From NCBI GenBank assembly GCA_027457005.1, contig DAIDTV010000070.1, positions 1-7,936 of the forward strand: a stretch of DNA of 7,936 nucleotides, read 5' to 3'. The position numbers were made by a program, and so were the translations under genes. Positions 6,167 to 7,936 of the stretch are shown in pieces (positions within the stretch are counted from its first letter, which is position 1; every line of letters begins with the position of its first letter). Below the pieces are notes generated by a model. The model did no database searches. It saw only the letters and a program-made list of their open reading frames with translations, and was not told the DNA's origin. The DNA comes from Chloroflexota bacterium. GTDB taxonomy: Bacteria; Chloroflexota; Limnocylindria; Limnocylindrales; CSP1-4.

Positions 6167-6607
6167 TCAGAGGCGCCTGCGCAGGTAGACGGCCACGCCC
6201 TGCTCGTACCCGACCGACTCGTACAGCTGGAGCGCCCCCGGCCGGTGCCGCCCGGCCGTCACTTCGATGAACGCGCATCCCTGCCGTCGGGCGTGTTCCT
6301 CGGCCGCGATCATCAGCTCGTGCCCGACCCCGCGCTCGCGGACGCCCTCGTCCACCACGAGCGCGAGGACCCGCGCGATCCAGTCGCCGTGCTCGAAGCG
6401 CGGCATGACGTGCACCGCCACGAACCCCACGACCTCGCCACGGGCCGTCGCGACGAGCACGGCCGAACGGCCGTCCTCCCAGTTGTCCAGCCGCTCGACG
6501 ATGTCGCTCGGCCCCGCCGGGTAGCCCTCTGCCGTGAACAGGGCCGCGATTGCCGGGGCATCGTCCCGGGTGGCGGCCCGGAGCAGCCACTCCCCTGGTG
6601 TGGTCAC
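6167..6607 (-). CDS. GNAT-family N-acetyltransferase
   Basis: A 146-residue protein that fills a single GNAT (Gcn5-related) fold. After the first strand and helix (LLRAATRDDAPAIAALF, 8-24), strands 2-3 are AVLVATARGEVVGFVAVHV (49-67). Motif A follows as ALVVDEGVRERGVGHELM, with the acetyl-CoA pyrophosphate-binding pattern R-x-x-G-x-G at 90-95. CAFIEVTAGRHRPGALQLYESVGYE at about 111-135 is motif B, with the usual Tyr near the end of the fold. It transfers an acetyl group from acetyl-CoA to an amine; the acceptor may be a protein, antibiotic or metabolite and cannot be read here. The start is the GTG at 6607, which overlaps the TGA of the upstream membrane-protein gene as GTGA, with GAGG 8 nt before it. 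A longer frame to 6844 is open but covers the other gene's coding sequence in the wrong frame. Confidence 0.9.
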   Translation of the reverse strand: MTTPGEWLLRAATRDDAPAIAALFTAEGYPAGPSDIVERLDNWEDGRSAVLVATARGEVVGFVAVHVMPRFEHGDWIARVLALVVDEGVRERGVGHELMIAAEEHARRQGCAFIEVTAGRHRPGALQLYESVGYEQGVAVYLRRRL

Positions 6608-7080
6608 GGTCGCGGCCTCGATCGTGGCCAGCGACCGGCCAGCCGGGGCGGTGCCACGGGCGCCGGCATGAACCAGGCGCGTGCGGCGAGGAGCCCGGTG
6701 AGGACCAGGGCCGGGACCACCAGGTTCGCCGTGAAGAAGATCCAGAAGCCCAGGTCGCCCAGCGGCGCGCCCGGGCGCAGCATCCCGAGGTCGGCGATCC
6801 CCGAGATGATGTAGGCGACGCAGGCCACGACCCCGAGCATCCACCCGAGGAGCGTGCGGCCCGGCACGCCGAGCCCGCCGCCCAGGGCGAGCAGCGCGAA
6901 CAGGGCGGACCAGAGCGTGGACGGCGGCGCCACGGCGATCGACTCGGGCAGCGGGATGGCCATCACGCCGCTGCGGGCGATGGCCACGGTATCGGCCAGC
7001 CCGATGAACGCGCGGACCAGCAACGCAAGTGCGAGCGCCACGAGAACCGCGCGGCTGTGGCGCGCCGCGACTCCATTCAC
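6604..7080 (-). CDS. small four-helix membrane protein of unknown function
   Basis: A 158-residue protein with four predicted membrane helices: about 10-28 (AVLVALALALLVRAFIGLA), 52-72, 76-97 (TLLGWMLGVVACVAYIISGI) and 111-135 (FWIFFTANLVVPALVLTGLL). A Pro/Arg-rich cytoplasmic tail at about 138-158 ends in RWPRSRPRP. I do not recognise a family; the layout is like that of many short uncharacterised membrane proteins in GC-rich bacteria. The start is a GTG (7080-7078) placed 7 nt after a TAGGGT -10 box with no Shine-Dalgarno, so a leaderless mRNA is expected. The GNAT gene follows with a 4-nt overlap of stop and start, so the two are co-translated and the GNAT could act with this protein, though nothing in the sequence shows it. 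The helices and coding frame are clear; function is open. Confidence 0.8.
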   Translation of the reverse strand: MNGVAARHSRAVLVALALALLVRAFIGLADTVAIARSGVMAIPLPESIAVAPPSTLWSALFALLALGGGLGVPGRTLLGWMLGVVACVAYIISGIADLGMLRPGAPLGDLGFWIFFTANLVVPALVLTGLLAARAWFMPAPVAPPRLAGRWPRSRPRP

Positions 7081-7087
7081 ACCGCGC

Positions 7088-7093
7088 ACCCTA
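7088..7093 (-). promoter_or_regulatory. -10 box TAGGGT of the membrane protein-GNAT operon (leaderless)
   Basis: On the minus strand, GATAGGGT contains a TANNNT box followed by 7 nt and the GTG at 7080. The spacing places the transcription start on the start codon. It is the fourth case of this arrangement in the window and decides the choice of GTG over any other start. Confidence 0.58.
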
Positions 7094-7132
7094 TCACCCG
7101 CCACCAAACCGGGACCGGCAGCGCCCGCGCAG

Positions 7133-7138
7133 TACCAT
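7133..7138 (+). promoter_or_regulatory. possible -10 box TACCAT of the luciferase-like gene
   Basis: TACCAT fits TANNNT and would give a start near 7145 and a leader of about 40 nt. That leader contains a small inverted repeat (CGGGC and GCCCG at 7147-7161, loop ATCCG) ahead of the Shine-Dalgarno. No -35 consensus is seen, so the call rests on one hexamer and position. Confidence 0.35.
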
Positions 7139-7173
7139 GCAGCCCGCGGGCATCCGGCCCGCGCCTCCGATCG

Positions 7174-7178
7174 AAGGA
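7174..7178 (+). promoter_or_regulatory. Shine-Dalgarno AAGGA of the luciferase-like gene
   Basis: AAGGA lies 7 nt before the ATG at 7186, an ideal spacing, and supports that start over the in-frame GTG at 7183. This gene therefore has a leadered mRNA, in contrast to the other first genes in the window. Confidence 0.7.
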
Positions 7179-7185
7179 ACGGGTG

Positions 7186-7936
7186 ATGGATCGTCTCGCG
7201 CGTCCGGTCGGCCTCGGGCTCGCTGCCCGCGGCGAGGTGGACGAGGTCGTCTCGTGGAGCGCGCAGGCCCGGGCAGCCGGACTCGACTCCGTGTGGGTCC
7301 ACGACAGCTACTTCGAGCGCGACGCGGTCACCTTCGTGAGCGCGATCGCCTCCGAGCTCGGCGCCGACGAGACGCCCGACGGCTTCCGGATCGCGCTCGG
7401 CGCCGTCAACCCGTACACGCGCCACCCGGTGGTCCTCGCCATGACGGGCTCCGCGCTCGACGAGATGGCGCCCGGGCGGATCGTCATGGGGATCGGCACC
7501 GGGCTGCCGCTGCGACTCCGCCAGATGGGCATCCCCTACGCGCTCGACGAGGCGGTCGACCGGGTGAGCACGGCCATGGACCAGGTCCGGGCGCTGTGGG
7601 CGGGCGAGCGACTTCCGTCGGCCACGCCGGGGCTGCCGCCCATCCAGCCCATGTTCGAACCGCCGCACCGGATCCCGCTGGTGATCGCCGCGTACCGGAA
7701 GGAGCTCGTCGCGCTGGCCGGACGGAAGGCCGACGGCTACCTGGCGCGGCCCGCCGAGTCGATCCCCTCCCTGCGCGGGATCATCGACCGGCTGCGGGCG
7801 TCGGCTTTGGAGGCCGGGCGCGACCCCGCCTCGATCGAATCGGCCGGCTACCTGCTCTCGCTGGTGGACCGGACGCGGCGGGAGGCGCTCAATCGCGCCA
7901 AGCGCGAGCCGTTCGTGATCTACATGCTCTCGGTGC
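7186..7936 (+). CDS. luciferase-like monooxygenase (F420-type LLM), 3' end beyond window
   Basis: The first 250 residues of a bacterial-luciferase-like TIM-barrel protein; the frame is open to the window edge and the usual family length is about 300-350. The N-terminal strand and helix RPVGLGLAARGEVDEVVSWS are followed by ARAAGLDSVWVHDSYF (29-43). NPYTRHPVVLAMTGSALDEM and APGRIVMGIGTG (about 75-106) are the hallmark strand-helix-strand segment of the F420-dependent group that includes methylenetetrahydromethanopterin reductase-like (Mer) proteins. IPLVIAAYRKELVALAGRKADGYL further on is the matching barrel segment next to the phosphate site. Such enzymes use reduced F420 or FMN to reduce or oxygenate small molecules; the real substrate is unknown, and the choice of F420 over FMN is inferred from resemblance. 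It is transcribed divergently from the membrane protein-GNAT operon and has its own Shine-Dalgarno. Confidence 0.9.
   Translation, partial: MDRLARPVGLGLAARGEVDEVVSWSAQARAAGLDSVWVHDSYFERDAVTFVSAIASELGADETPDGFRIALGAVNPYTRHPVVLAMTGSALDEMAPGRIVMGIGTGLPLRLRQMGIPYALDEAVDRVSTAMDQVRALWAGERLPSATPGLPPIQPMFEPPHRIPLVIAAYRKELVALAGRKADGYLARPAESIPSLRGIIDRLRASALEAGRDPASIESAGYLLSLVDRTRREALNRAKREPFVIYMLSV

Noticed and set aside
5892..6590. Extension of the DoxX-Rieske frame upstream to 6590, giving a 606-residue protein
   Set aside because: The upstream part overlaps the GNAT gene in another frame, and its codon use is poor between about 6015 and 6166.
6608..6844. Longer GNAT start at 6844
   Set aside because: The extra residues lie over the membrane-protein gene in a different frame; the GTG at 6607 overlaps its stop codon and has a GAGG site.
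7081..7668. Extension of the membrane-protein frame upstream to 7668
   Set aside because: It lies antisense to the luciferase-like gene, and the TAGGGT box and GTG at 7080 explain the start.
1..7936. CRISPR array, transposase, phage gene, toxin-antitoxin pair or known defence operon
   Set aside because: No regularly spaced repeats, terminal inverted repeats or matching protein motifs are seen anywhere in the window.

Overview
The window is very GC-rich DNA, densely packed with genes that use GC-rich codons. Several features point to a high-GC Gram-positive-like lineage, most plausibly Chloroflexota (Ellin6529/Limnocylindria type) or Actinomycetota. These are a DUF4032 pseudokinase-like protein, an F420-type luciferase-like monooxygenase, a DrrA-like ABC exporter, and start codons placed 6-8 nt after a TANNNT -10 box (leaderless transcripts). 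Assignment below phylum cannot be made by eye. There is no mobile element, CRISPR array, rRNA or convincing tRNA.

Layout. (1) Positions 1-275, minus: the N-terminal part of a J-domain co-chaperone, cut by the window edge. It diverges from (2) a class I SAM-dependent methyltransferase, 341-1198 plus, across a 65-bp two-way promoter region. (3) Positions 1200-4679, minus: a three-gene operon of DUF4032 protein, ABC ATPase and ABC-2 permease. It is joined by a GTGA stop/start overlap and then a 4-nt gap, and it converges on the methyltransferase with one base between the stop codons. (4) Positions 4770-5891, minus: a DoxX-like four-helix membrane domain fused to a further membrane anchor and a complete Rieske [2Fe-2S] domain. 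The start of this gene is uncertain, and a 275-bp stretch that does not look coding precedes the chosen start. (5) Positions 6167-7080, minus: a small four-helix membrane protein and a GNAT acetyltransferase, also joined by a GTGA overlap. (6) Position 7186 to the window end, plus: the N-terminal 250 residues of a luciferase-like monooxygenase, transcribed divergently from (5).

How they work together. The ATPase and permease form one exporter; the DUF4032 protein is translationally coupled to it and may share its control or its physiology, but no substrate can be read from the sequence. The DoxX-Rieske fusion is probably a membrane redox protein that exchanges electrons between a quinone or thiol pool and a Rieske cluster on the outer face. 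The rest looks like ordinary housekeeping or stress metabolism. The two observations most worth following are the DoxX-Rieske fusion, whose Rieske anchor carries an internal twin-arginine-like motif, and the recurrence of the same leaderless promoter layout at four independent transcription units. I see no clear multi-gene novel system.
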